Shown here: in pieces, positions 1 to 7,300 of the stretch
How the letters are laid out: each line of letters opens with the position of its first letter
Position numbering within the stretch: position 1 is the first letter of the stretch
Assembly: GCF_017497985.1 (NCBI RefSeq)
Contig: NZ_JAGDFV010000011.1
Span: forward strand, 44,754 to 108,753
Length of the DNA stretch: 64,000 nt
Origin: Meiothermus sp. CFH 77666
GTDB taxonomy: Bacteria; Deinococcota; Deinococci; Deinococcales; Thermaceae
Direction of reading: 5' to 3'
Translations under genes and position numbers: made by a program
The notes under the pieces: generated by a model
The model's input: only the letters and a program-made list of their open reading frames with translations
Told to the model about the DNA's origin: nothing
The model's database searches: none

Positions 1-57
1 CAGGAAAACATAGACGACCTGTTGCGTGGCCTGAAGGAGCGCTGCACTGCGGCGTGA
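1..57 (+). CDS. 3' end of an unknown gene (partial)
   Basis: Only the last 18 codons are inside the window, ending in TGA at 55-57. The visible C-terminus (ending LKERCTAA) is acidic then basic and probably helical, and it is too short to assign a family. It lies 17 bases upstream of the cysS leader peptide and on the same strand. The cysS -10 box follows its stop codon by only five bases, so cysS is probably transcribed separately. Nothing more can be said of its role. Confidence 0.5.
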   Translation, partial: QENIDDLLRGLKERCTAA

Positions 58-62
58 GGTGC

Positions 63-68
63 TATACT
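63..68 (+). promoter_or_regulatory. -10 box of the cysS leader transcript
   Basis: TATACT lies six bases upstream of an ATG at 75, the spacing expected for a leaderless transcript starting at or next to that ATG. No good -35 hexamer is seen 17 bases upstream. The resulting mRNA would carry the leader peptide at 75-98, the hairpin at 111-153 and then cysS. Confidence 0.55.
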
Positions 69-74
69 CTACCC

Positions 75-98
75 ATGACGTTTGCTCCGCGATGTTAA
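75..98 (+). CDS. Putative cysteine leader peptide MTFAPRC upstream of cysS
   Basis: This seven-codon frame (MTFAPRC, stop TAA at 96-98) starts six bases after a TATACT box, so it is probably translated from a leaderless mRNA. Its only Cys codon is the last sense codon. Twelve bases after the stop begins a GC-rich hairpin followed by six T residues, and cysS (cysteinyl-tRNA synthetase) starts 70 bases after that run. The arrangement resembles amino-acid leader peptides used in attenuation. Leaderless cysteine-rich upstream peptides are known to attenuate cysteine genes in mycobacteria. No clear antiterminator pairing was found, so the mechanism is an inference. Confidence 0.5.
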   Translation: MTFAPRC

Positions 99-110
99 GC
101 CTGCCTTTCT

Positions 111-153
111 GCCGGGGTTGTGGTGTGCCTAGGGCCTCCATCCCGGCTTTTTT
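111..153 (+). terminator. Putative attenuator hairpin upstream of cysS
   Basis: GCCGGG (111-116) pairs with CCCGGC (142-147). TGG (121-123) and CCA (138-140) can extend the stem across a small internal bulge. Six T residues follow at 148-153. The structure has the form of a Rho-independent terminator. Its position between the leader peptide and cysS suggests an attenuator rather than an end-of-operon terminator. Confidence 0.6.
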
Positions 154-223
154 CATCGCCAGGCGGTCTTTTGTTTATCCTGCGCTGGGCCAGCAACGCC
201 CAGACTAAGAATGGAGCAGTCCA

Positions 224-1669
224 ATGCCTTTGCAGATTTATAACACCCTCGCCAGGGCCAAACAGACCTTCACGCCGGCTACCCCCGGCTATGTGGGCAT
301 CTACGTCTGCGGCCCTACGGTTTACTCCGACCCCCACCTTGGGCATGCCCGCGGTCCCATCGTCTACGACGTGCTGCGACGTTGGTTGCGCTACCAGGGC
401 TATAAGGTGCGCTTCGTCTCCAACATTACCGACGTGGGCCACCTGACCGACGACGCCGACGAGGGCGAGGACAAAATCCAGCGCAGAGCCAAACTCGAGC
501 GCCTGGAGCCCATGGAAGTAGCCGAAAAATACATGTGGAGCTACTTCGACGAGATGCAGGCTCTAAACGTTCTGCGCCCCGACATCACCCCCCGCGCCGC
601 CGGGCACATTCCCGAGCAGATTGAGCTGACCGAGACCCTGCTCCAGCGGGGTCATGCCTACGTGGCGAACGGTTCGGTGTATTTCCGGGTTCGGAGCTGG
701 CCCGAGTTTGGCAAACTTTCCAACCGCGACATCGAAGAACAGGAGGCCGGGGCCCGGGTCGAGGTGCGCGAGGAAAAGGAAGACCCGCGGGACTTTGCCC
801 TGTGGAAGAGGGCCGACCCCGAGCACATTATGCGTTGGAACTCGCCCTGGGGCGTGGGCTTTCCGGGCTGGCATATTGAATGCTCGGCCATGAGCCTCAA
901 ATACCTGGGCGACGGCTTCGACATTCACGCAGGGGGTGTAGACCTGCAATTCCCCCACCACGAGGCCGAAATTGCCCAGGCCGAGGCAGCCGGACACCCC
1001 TTTGCCCGCTACTGGATGCACCACTATCACGTGCTCCTGAACGGCCAAAAAATGGCCAAGAGTACCGGCAACCTGGTTTCGCTGGCCGAGCTACGGGCCC
1101 GGTACGAACCGATGTACATTCGGTTCTACTTGCTCAACAGCCACTACCGCAGCGTACTGGACTTTACCGACGAAGGTCTGGAGGCTGCCAAAAACGGCTA
1201 CCTGCGCTTGCTGAATGCCTACCGGGAGGTACACCGGCTCGTCCACACGGCGCCCGGTGGCAAACACCCAGGCCTGGAGCACGCGGTGGAAGAGGTGCAT
1301 CGGGCTTTTGCAGAAGCTCTGGACGACGATCTGAATACCCCCCAGGCCATTGCTGCGCTGTTTAACTTCGTTACCGAGCTCAATAAAGCCCTGACCGAGC
1401 GGCCCGGCAGGGAGAGCCTGCAAAAAGCCGAGAAGGTTTTCGCAGAGTTGGGCGAGGGGGTGTTGGGGCTGTTCCCTGCTCGAGTGCTACAAAACCAGTT
1501 GGGGGGCGCTTTGCTCGAGGGTCTGGTCAGGTTACTGCTGGACATCCGGGAAGAGGCTCGCCGCAACCGCAATTTTGCCCTTTCGGATCGCATTCGGGAT
1601 CGCCTGACCGAACTGGGGGTGGTGGTTGAGGACACCCGCGAAGGCCCCAAATGGAAGGTTGACGTGTAG
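224..1669 (+). CDS. cysS: Cysteinyl-tRNA synthetase
   Basis: A class I aminoacyl-tRNA synthetase that activates cysteine with ATP and charges tRNA-Cys in the cytosol. At 481 residues it has the usual length. The HIGH-type signature is HLGH at residues 38-41, preceded by Cys29, a usual zinc ligand ([10 protein letters not shown]). The KMSKS loop reads KMAKS at residues 276-280. The C-terminus contains the anticodon-binding helical region. The ATG at 224 follows a GGAG sequence about eight bases upstream. The gene is preceded by a 150-base leader carrying a Cys-ended peptide and a terminator hairpin, so expression may respond to charged tRNA-Cys. An acetyltransferase gene begins immediately after the stop codon, suggesting co-transcription. 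Confidence 0.97.
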   Translation: MPLQIYNTLARAKQTFTPATPGYVGIYVCGPTVYSDPHLGHARGPIVYDVLRRWLRYQGYKVRFVSNITDVGHLTDDADEGEDKIQRRAKLERLEPMEVAEKYMWSYFDEMQALNVLRPDITPRAAGHIPEQIELTETLLQRGHAYVANGSVYFRVRSWPEFGKLSNRDIEEQEAGARVEVREEKEDPRDFALWKRADPEHIMRWNSPWGVGFPGWHIECSAMSLKYLGDGFDIHAGGVDLQFPHHEAEIAQAEAAGHPFARYWMHHYHVLLNGQKMAKSTGNLVSLAELRARYEPMYIRFYLLNSHYRSVLDFTDEGLEAAKNGYLRLLNAYREVHRLVHTAPGGKHPGLEHAVEEVHRAFAEALDDDLNTPQAIAALFNFVTELNKALTERPGRESLQKAEKVFAELGEGVLGLFPARVLQNQLGGALLEGLVRLLLDIREEARRNRNFALSDRIRDRLTELGVVVEDTREGPKWKVDV

Positions 1670-2224
1670 ATGCTTGCCCACCGCCTGGATGAGGACAGCG
1701 AATTGCGCTTGCTGCAAGCTCACCACGCAGAGGCGCTTTACGCACTGGCCGACCGCAACCGCACCCACCTGCGCGCGTGGCTGGCGTGGGTGGATAGCGC
1801 CCACGATCTCTCGTTCATGTTGAATTTCATTCGTGGCCGCCTGGAGGCGCTGGCTGCTGGTCAGGGCTACAGCCTCTCGATCTGGCATAAAGGTGGTATA
1901 GCCGGAGTGGTGGGTCTGTACGACCTTGACCAGGCTGCCCGGAAGGCCGAGATTGGGTACTGGCTGGGCCAGGAATTCGAGGGCCTGGGCCTGATGACCC
2001 GTAGCGTCAGAGCACTACTCGATTACGCATTTGGTGAAGTCGGACTGCACCGGGTTCAGATCAAAGTGCATGTGGACAACCTGCGTAGCCGGGCCATACC
2101 GGAGCGGCTGGGCCTGCAACTAGAAGGATTGCTGCGTAACGACGGTACACTTCACGGCAAGCCCTGCGACCACGCCCTCTACGCCATCACCGACCAGGAG
2201 TGGTTCGTCCGAAGCTCAAGTTGA
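1670..2224 (+). CDS. GNAT acetyltransferase, RimJ/RimL type
   Basis: A 184-residue GNAT-family N-acetyltransferase related to RimJ/RimL (ribosomal protein N-terminal acetyltransferases). Typical features are the N-terminal strand with the RNRTHLRAWLAWVD segment, the EIGYWLG strand, the acetyl-CoA loop around QEFEGLGLMTRSV (residues ~101-113) and the closing SRAIPERLGL segment. The ATG abuts the cysS stop codon with no spacer, so it is probably translationally coupled to cysS. The substrate cannot be told from sequence. A shorter paralogue follows at 2316, so this looks like a tandem duplication. Confidence 0.88.
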   Translation: MLAHRLDEDSELRLLQAHHAEALYALADRNRTHLRAWLAWVDSAHDLSFMLNFIRGRLEALAAGQGYSLSIWHKGGIAGVVGLYDLDQAARKAEIGYWLGQEFEGLGLMTRSVRALLDYAFGEVGLHRVQIKVHVDNLRSRAIPERLGLQLEGLLRNDGTLHGKPCDHALYAITDQEWFVRSSS

Positions 2225-2251
2225 TCGAGTCATCTTCGAGGAAACCGTTCC

Positions 2252-2305
2252 ATCAGACCGAAAAATTCTTACTCGGGAATGCTACTGAGAGAGTTGAGGT
2301 CTGAT
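2252..2305. repeat. 8-bp inverted repeat between the two GNAT genes
   Basis: ATCAGACC at 2252-2259 is the exact reverse complement of GGTCTGAT at 2298-2305, with 38 bases between them. It sits in the spacer just before the second acetyltransferase gene. No T tract follows. It could be an mRNA leader structure, or chance. Confidence 0.3.
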
Positions 2306-2315
2306 CCTTGTATTC

Positions 2316-2828
2316 ATGTTCAGCTATCTGCTCGACGAGCATAGCGAACTCCGCTTGCTGCTGCCCCACTTTGCCGAAGCATTGTTCGCTCTCACCAACG
2401 CTAATCGCAAGCATCTGCGGCGCTTTTTACCTTGGGTGGATGCCAATACCACACTGGAAGATACCAAAGCCTTTATCCAGGGAGCTCTGGATGGCTTCGC
2501 CAGGGGCGAACAACTGCCCCTGACGGTCTGGTATCGGAAAAAGCTGGCCGGAACACTTACCTTGTTTGACATCAAGCCCCCTCACCGTACTGCCGAGATT
2601 GGCTACTGGTTGGGCGCGGCTTTTGAGGGTAAAGGGTTGATGGCTCGCGGGGTGGAGGCGCTGATAAATTATGCATTTTTCGAGATGGGCCTCAACCGCC
2701 TCGAGATCAGGGCCAGCACCAAAAGCCTCAAAAGCCGCGCCATTCCCGAGCGGCTGGGATTCACCCTCGAGGGCATTTTGCGCCAGGAAGTCTGGTTGCA
2801 CGGCAAGCCGCAGGACATGACTCTTTGA
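2316..2828 (+). CDS. GNAT acetyltransferase, RimJ/RimL type, C-terminally short paralogue
   Basis: A 170-residue paralogue of the preceding acetyltransferase. It shares the RKHLRRFLPWVD start, the EIGYWLG strand, the acetyl-CoA loop (FEGKGLMARGVEAL) and SRAIPERLGF. The upstream copy continues after HGKP with about 20 more residues ending in the usual ...DQEW region. Here the frame stops after HGKPQDMTL, so roughly 15 family-typical residues are missing. A nonsense change or small indel may have shortened it, and whether the product is active is unclear. It has its own 91-base upstream spacer with an inverted repeat, so it may be transcribed apart from the first copy. Confidence 0.82.
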   Translation: MFSYLLDEHSELRLLLPHFAEALFALTNANRKHLRRFLPWVDANTTLEDTKAFIQGALDGFARGEQLPLTVWYRKKLAGTLTLFDIKPPHRTAEIGYWLGAAFEGKGLMARGVEALINYAFFEMGLNRLEIRASTKSLKSRAIPERLGFTLEGILRQEVWLHGKPQDMTL

Positions 2829-2849
2829 AGCAAGATTGGTCCAAACAAA

Positions 2850-2870
2850 AGCCCCGCAGCAAGCGGGGCT
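2850..2870 (-). terminator. Terminator after the YugP-like gene
   Basis: Read on the minus strand, AGCCCCGC (2863-2870), a 5-base loop and GCGGGGCT (2850-2857) form an 8-bp stem followed by TTTTGTTT. It lies 20 bases past the minus-strand protease stop. The second GNAT gene ends just beyond it on the other strand, so it separates convergent units. Confidence 0.8.
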
Positions 2871-2890
2871 AAACCTGGGTCGGCTCGAGG

Positions 2891-3565
2891 TCACTCGCGG
2901 TTGGACATCATGATGGCGACGTAGTGCAGGATGGTGGCCACCGAGTTGGCCAGGGCAGCTACGTAGGTCATCGCGGCAGCGGTCAGGACGGCCCGAGCAC
3001 CCCCCATCTCGCTGTTGTCCAGGAAATTCATCTTTTTAAGGATGTTCAGGGCCCGGTTGGAGGCATCGAACTCTACCGGCAGGGTTACGAGCTGGAACAG
3101 AGCTGCAGCGGCAAAGAGCCAGATACCAATGCTCATCAGGCCGGTAGCCCCCATGAACATCCCGGCAATGAAGATCCAGGGGCCAAACATGCTGCCGATA
3201 TTGGCCACCGGCAGGATGCTATGCCGAACCCGCAACCAGGCAAAGCTCTTGGCATCCTGGATGGCATGCCCCACCTCGTGCGCTGCTACGGCGAGGGCGG
3301 CTGCGGAAGGGGAGTGGAAGTTGGGCTCAGAGAGGCGTACTGCCTTTGCAATCGGGTCGTAGTGGTCGGTCAAAGCGCCGGGTACCATTTCCACCCGCAC
3401 GTTGTGAAGCCCATAGGCGTCCAGGATGGCGCGGGCTACCTGCTCCCCCGTCACCCCCCGGCTGTTGGCGACCCGGCTGTAGCGGGCATAGGTGCGCTGG
3501 AGCCAGAACTGTATGAACAGCGTTGCCACAAAAACCACAATCATCAGTAAGAACGTTATCGTCAT
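2891..3565 (-). CDS. Membrane zinc metallopeptidase, YugP family
   Basis: A 224-residue membrane protein of the YugP/Zn_peptidase_2 family. It has an N-terminal transmembrane helix (residues ~2-20), the zincin signature HEVGHAIQ near residue 97, and two or three further hydrophobic helices (FGPWIFIAGMFMGATGL, IGIWLFAAAALF). The family is conserved but its substrates are poorly known. Membrane protein quality control is a usual guess. The ATG is preceded by a strong GGAGGGAGGA ribosome site. It is a single gene with a terminator downstream, convergent with the GNAT pair. A TATACG sequence about 12 bases before the ATG may be its -10 box. Confidence 0.9.
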   Translation of the reverse strand: MTITFLLMIVVFVATLFIQFWLQRTYARYSRVANSRGVTGEQVARAILDAYGLHNVRVEMVPGALTDHYDPIAKAVRLSEPNFHSPSAAALAVAAHEVGHAIQDAKSFAWLRVRHSILPVANIGSMFGPWIFIAGMFMGATGLMSIGIWLFAAAALFQLVTLPVEFDASNRALNILKKMNFLDNSEMGGARAVLTAAAMTYVAALANSVATILHYVAIMMSNRE

Positions 3566-3819
3566 TCCTCCCTCCTACACGTATAAGGTAGCAGACGCCA
3601 CATGAGGGCTCTGAGTCCTGGGTCACTTGCTCGAACTGGGTGCAAAGGATCACAACGGAAGGCAATCTTGTGGGTGACCATAGGGCTAAATGCTGAAGCG
3701 CAAAGGGCAGACCAACTAGGCTCGCAACCTGAGGTTTCCTCTGCTCGGCACACTGCTCTGGCTCAAAACTTTGCCAAAATAATCCGAAGTGCTGCAACAA
3801 CATGAAAGCTATAGGGGTT

Positions 3820-4092
3820 CTAGGGTTGCAGGGGCTGGCTACGTACGGTGAAGCGAAGGGCGGTGCGTTCCTCGCTCTCGAGCTCGAGCTTCACAAAAGC
3901 CGGTTTCACAACTAAATCGAGGTTATCGGGGGCAATATATCCCCTGGCGATAGCGATAGCCTTGACCGCCTGATTAACCGCCTCGGGGCCAATAGCCTGA
4001 ACCTCGACCTCGCTCTGGGAGCGCAGTAGAGCAGCGATAGCTCCTGCGACGGAGTTGGGACGTGACTTGCCGGACACACGGAGCGTTTCCAC
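3820..4092 (-). CDS. spoVS: Stage V sporulation protein S (SpoVS) family
   Basis: A 90-residue protein matching SpoVS along its whole length: the LRVSGKSRPNSVAGAIA start, the central QAIGPEAVNQAVKAIAIARGY segment and the EERTALRFTV end. SpoVS was described in Bacillus sporulation, but the family is widespread in non-sporulating Deinococcus-Thermus. Its fold is Alba-like, and a nucleic-acid-binding role has been proposed. The start is GTG at 4090-4092, preceded by GGGAGG. A near-consensus promoter lies upstream (TTGACA, 18 bases, TACAAT), so the gene is probably well expressed. It is monocistronic and divergent from gltB. Confidence 0.95.
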   Translation of the reverse strand: METLRVSGKSRPNSVAGAIAALLRSQSEVEVQAIGPEAVNQAVKAIAIARGYIAPDNLDLVVKPAFVKLELESEERTALRFTVRSQPLQP

Positions 4093-4122
4093 GATACCTC
4101 CCTAGGCGAAGCTCCCTACCGC

Positions 4123-4152
4123 ATTGTAGGAGCAACGGTAAAGCAATGTCAA
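4123..4152 (-). promoter_or_regulatory. Promoter of spoVS
   Basis: On the minus strand TTGACA (4147-4152) and TACAAT (4123-4128) are separated by 18 bases. This is a near-perfect sigma-A promoter whose start would fall about 20-25 bases ahead of the GTG start codon. Confidence 0.8.
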
Positions 4153-4276
4153 GAAAATGCGTTCTTGGCGGGTCTTTACTAACCTCTTGGCATGGCTTGA
4201 AGCAGCAGAATAACCAAGATGGGTATTCTTGTCCCAAAACCACGAAAAGCCGGATTTCTACACCACCTTGATTATA

Positions 4277-4305
4277 TTGACGCAGGCAGGGGTGATTCGT
4301 ATACT
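4277..4305 (+). promoter_or_regulatory. Promoter of gltB
   Basis: TTGACG (4277-4282) and TATACT (4300-4305) are exactly 17 bases apart. Transcription should start near 4312. That rules out the in-frame ATG at 4219 as the gltB start, because it lies upstream of the promoter. Confidence 0.85.
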
Positions 4306-4310
4306 GCTTC

Positions 4311-4338
4311 AAATCTTCGCAAAGTTATGCGAAGATTT
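4311..4338 (+). promoter_or_regulatory. Perfect 11-bp hairpin at the gltB transcription start
   Basis: AAATCTTCGCA (4311-4321) is the exact reverse complement of TGCGAAGATTT (4328-4338), with a 6-base loop. It begins at the predicted +1 of the gltB mRNA. It could be an operator for a repressor (nitrogen or glutamine control) or a 5' mRNA-stabilising hairpin. A C-rich stretch rather than a T run follows, so it is a poor terminator. Confidence 0.55.
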
Positions 4339-4377
4339 TCCCCCCATACGTTTCGCTCAGTTCTGGAGGTCTGGCAG

Positions 4378-7300
4378 ATGAAATTTAGTGAGGCATACCC
4401 TGGTATACCAAACGGACGCGATGCTTGCGGCATTATCGCCATCGCCGAAAAGAGCGCACGCCCAAGCCATGCCAACGTGCAGCGTACCATCGAAAGCCTC
4501 TACAAGATGGCCCACCGGGCTGGCTTGATCCGGGGGGAGGGCGATGGCACCGGTATCCAGACCGACCTCCCGCGCGAGCTTTGGGCGGGTTACCTATACG
4601 AAGCGGGGCTCGACAGCAACCTGGCCCAGAACCCCCGTTTTTTTGTGGGCCACCTGTTCATACCCAAAAACGAAAGCGCCCGGGTTCAGGAGCTGTTCGA
4701 CTTGTTCCGGGTGGAGGGTTCAAAGCGGGGCATCAAGCTGCTTCTGGAGCGCAAAGGGGAGACCAACAGCAGTGTACTGGGGCCGGTGGGCAAGCGCACC
4801 GAGCCGCTCTTTTATCAGGTGGCCGGGCTTTCCACTGATGGCGACGGCCCCTTGTGGGAGCTAGGCTTGCTCCTGGAGCAGCGTTTCCCTGTGCATGTGG
4901 TCTCGCTCTCCACGGCTACCGTTGTTTACAAGGTGCGCGGCTCCGCCGAGATTCTCAAGCGCTACTTCCCAGAGCTGTCGCGGGCGGAGTATAAATCCAC
5001 CATCACCCTGGGCCACAACCGCTACTCCACCAACACCATGTCTACCTTCGAGGCGGTACAGCCCTTTGGCTTGCTGGGCCACAACGGCGAGATCAACACC
5101 ATTGAGCGACTACGCCGCGAAGGGCGTTTTCTGGATATCCCGCTTACCGGCGGCTCCGATTCGCAGGACCTGAACCGCATCCTCGAGGGCCTGCTCTACC
5201 GCTTCGGACTTTCCCTACCGGAGGCCATGGATGTGGTCTTTCCGCCCATTCTGGGTGAGATCAAAAACTACTCTCCGGCCCTGCAAGACCTGTACATGAA
5301 CCTGCGCCAGCGCTTTGGCCCGCTGGCCCAGGGCCCGGCGGCCCTGGTGACGCGCCACCGCGAAGAGGCGGTTTTTGGCACCGATGCCATGGGGCTGCGC
5401 CCTTTGTGGTTCGTCGAGACCGACTCGGAGTACGTCTTCAGTTCGGAGCGGGGGGTTTTCACGGTGGAGGAGTTTGTTTCAGAGCCGCGCCCCTTTGCCC
5501 CAGGGGAGAAGATGTACCTGCGTCTAACCTCCGATGGAACGCGGCTCTTTCCCTTTGACCGCCACCAGCGTCAGGTATTGGAGCGTATCCTGACCAAAAC
5601 CCATAGCCTCGAGGGCTACCGAGCCCATCTGGCCGGGCCCCGCTATAGCTCGGTGCCGCCGGTGGCCGGGGGCAGTGAAGCCCAGGTGGAAGAAAAGCCA
5701 GCGCCGCCTTCGCTGAACCTCGAGCGGGCCTATGGCTGGGATCGCTGGGACGCAGGCTACCTCGAGGCTCTGGCCGAAAACGGCAACGAGCCCATCGGCT
5801 CGCTCGGCTACGACGGCCCCATCGCGGCGCTGAACCCCGAAAAACCCAACCTCTCAGAGTTCTTCAAGGAGACCGTGGCGGTCGTAACCAACCCGGCCAT
5901 TGACCGCGAGCGCGAGATTGAACATTTCTCTACCCGCAGCATCCTGGGCCGCCGGCCCCTGCCGGATGGGCGCGGGGCAGGCCATGTTGAAGAGCTGGTG
6001 GTGCCCGTGCTGCTGGAAGAGACCTCTGCCACGGTACAGGCTATCGCGCAGGGCCAGGGAACCCTGACCTATGAGGAGGCCCTGCGCCGCTTCAAACACG
6101 TTTTGCTGCCCCTGCAGTTCTCGGTGGAGGAAGGTATTGCAGCAGGGCTCAAACGACTCCAGGAAAGCGCGGTTGAGGCGGTTCGCAATGGGGCCGAACT
6201 GCTGGCGCTCACCGATAAAGGGGCCTTTGAGGGGGGGGTCTGGCTGGATGTGTACCTGGCCCTGGCGGCTATTGGTAAGTCGCTGGAGGAGGCCCGCGAC
6301 GAGGAAGGAATATCCCTTCGCCGTCGCACCTCGCTGCTGGTGCACTCGGGCGGGGTGCGCAACCTGCACGACGTGGCGGTCTGCCTGGGTCTGGGGGCCG
6401 ATGCGGTAGCGCCCTGGCTGATGCAGCACAAAGCCCAGGCCGCAAAGGGTGCGCTGGGCTTGCAGAACCTGCTCGAGGGCCTCAAGAAAGGTTTAGAGAA
6501 GGTTATCTCCACTATGGGCATTCACGAGGTGCGCGGCTACGGGCGCATCTTCAGCGCCATCGGCCTCAAGCCCGAACTGGCCCAAGAGTTTGGCATCCGC
6601 AACTTCCTGGGTTCGGAGCGGGCGGGCTATGGGTTGCTGGAACTCGAGCGCACCCTCCTGGAGCGCCTCAATCTGCTGAACGCCGAAAAAGTGCTGCCTG
6701 CCAAGGACTTCCGCTTCAACCCCCGCATTTTCAAGGCGGCCATGGAGGTTTCCTCGGGCCAGTCCCCCTACGAGCATTTCCAGGAGAAAGTGCGCGGGCT
6801 CGAGCAGGAATCGCCAGTGGCTGCCCGTCAACTGCTTGGCATCAAGTCGGTGGGCAAATCCCCTATTAACCCCGAAGAAGTGGATCTGAGCGTGGGCGGA
6901 CACTCGCTACCCTTCGTAATTACCGCCATGAGCTTTGGTTCCCAGGGCGAAGCCAGCTTCCGGGCCTACATCGAGGCCGCCAAAAAGCTCAACATGGTCT
7001 GCATCAACGGGGAGGGCGGTGAAATCCCCGACATGCTGGGCAAGTACACCCACTGGCGCGGGCAACAGGTGGCCTCGGGTCGCTTTGGTGCTCATGCCTA
7101 TATGCTGAACTCGGCGGGCTTCATCGAAATCAAAATTGGTCAGGGGGCCAAACCGGGCGAGGGCGGTCACCTGCCAGGCAAAAAAGTCACGGCCAAGGTA
7201 GCCGCGGCCCGCAACGCGGTGCCGGGGGTAGACCTCATCTCGCCCTCCAACAACCACGACCTCTACTCCATCGAAGACCTGGCCCAGCTCATCGAAGAGC

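Noticed and set aside
128..147. T-box leader for cysS
   Set aside because: No T-box TGGNACCGCG sequence or specifier loop is present. The short Cys-ended frame explains the arrangement better.
4219..4377. 53-residue N-terminal extension of gltB from ATG 4219
   Set aside because: A 17-base-spaced TTGACG/TATACT promoter lies inside it, and a GGAGG-preceded ATG at 4378 gives the expected short propeptide before the catalytic cysteine.
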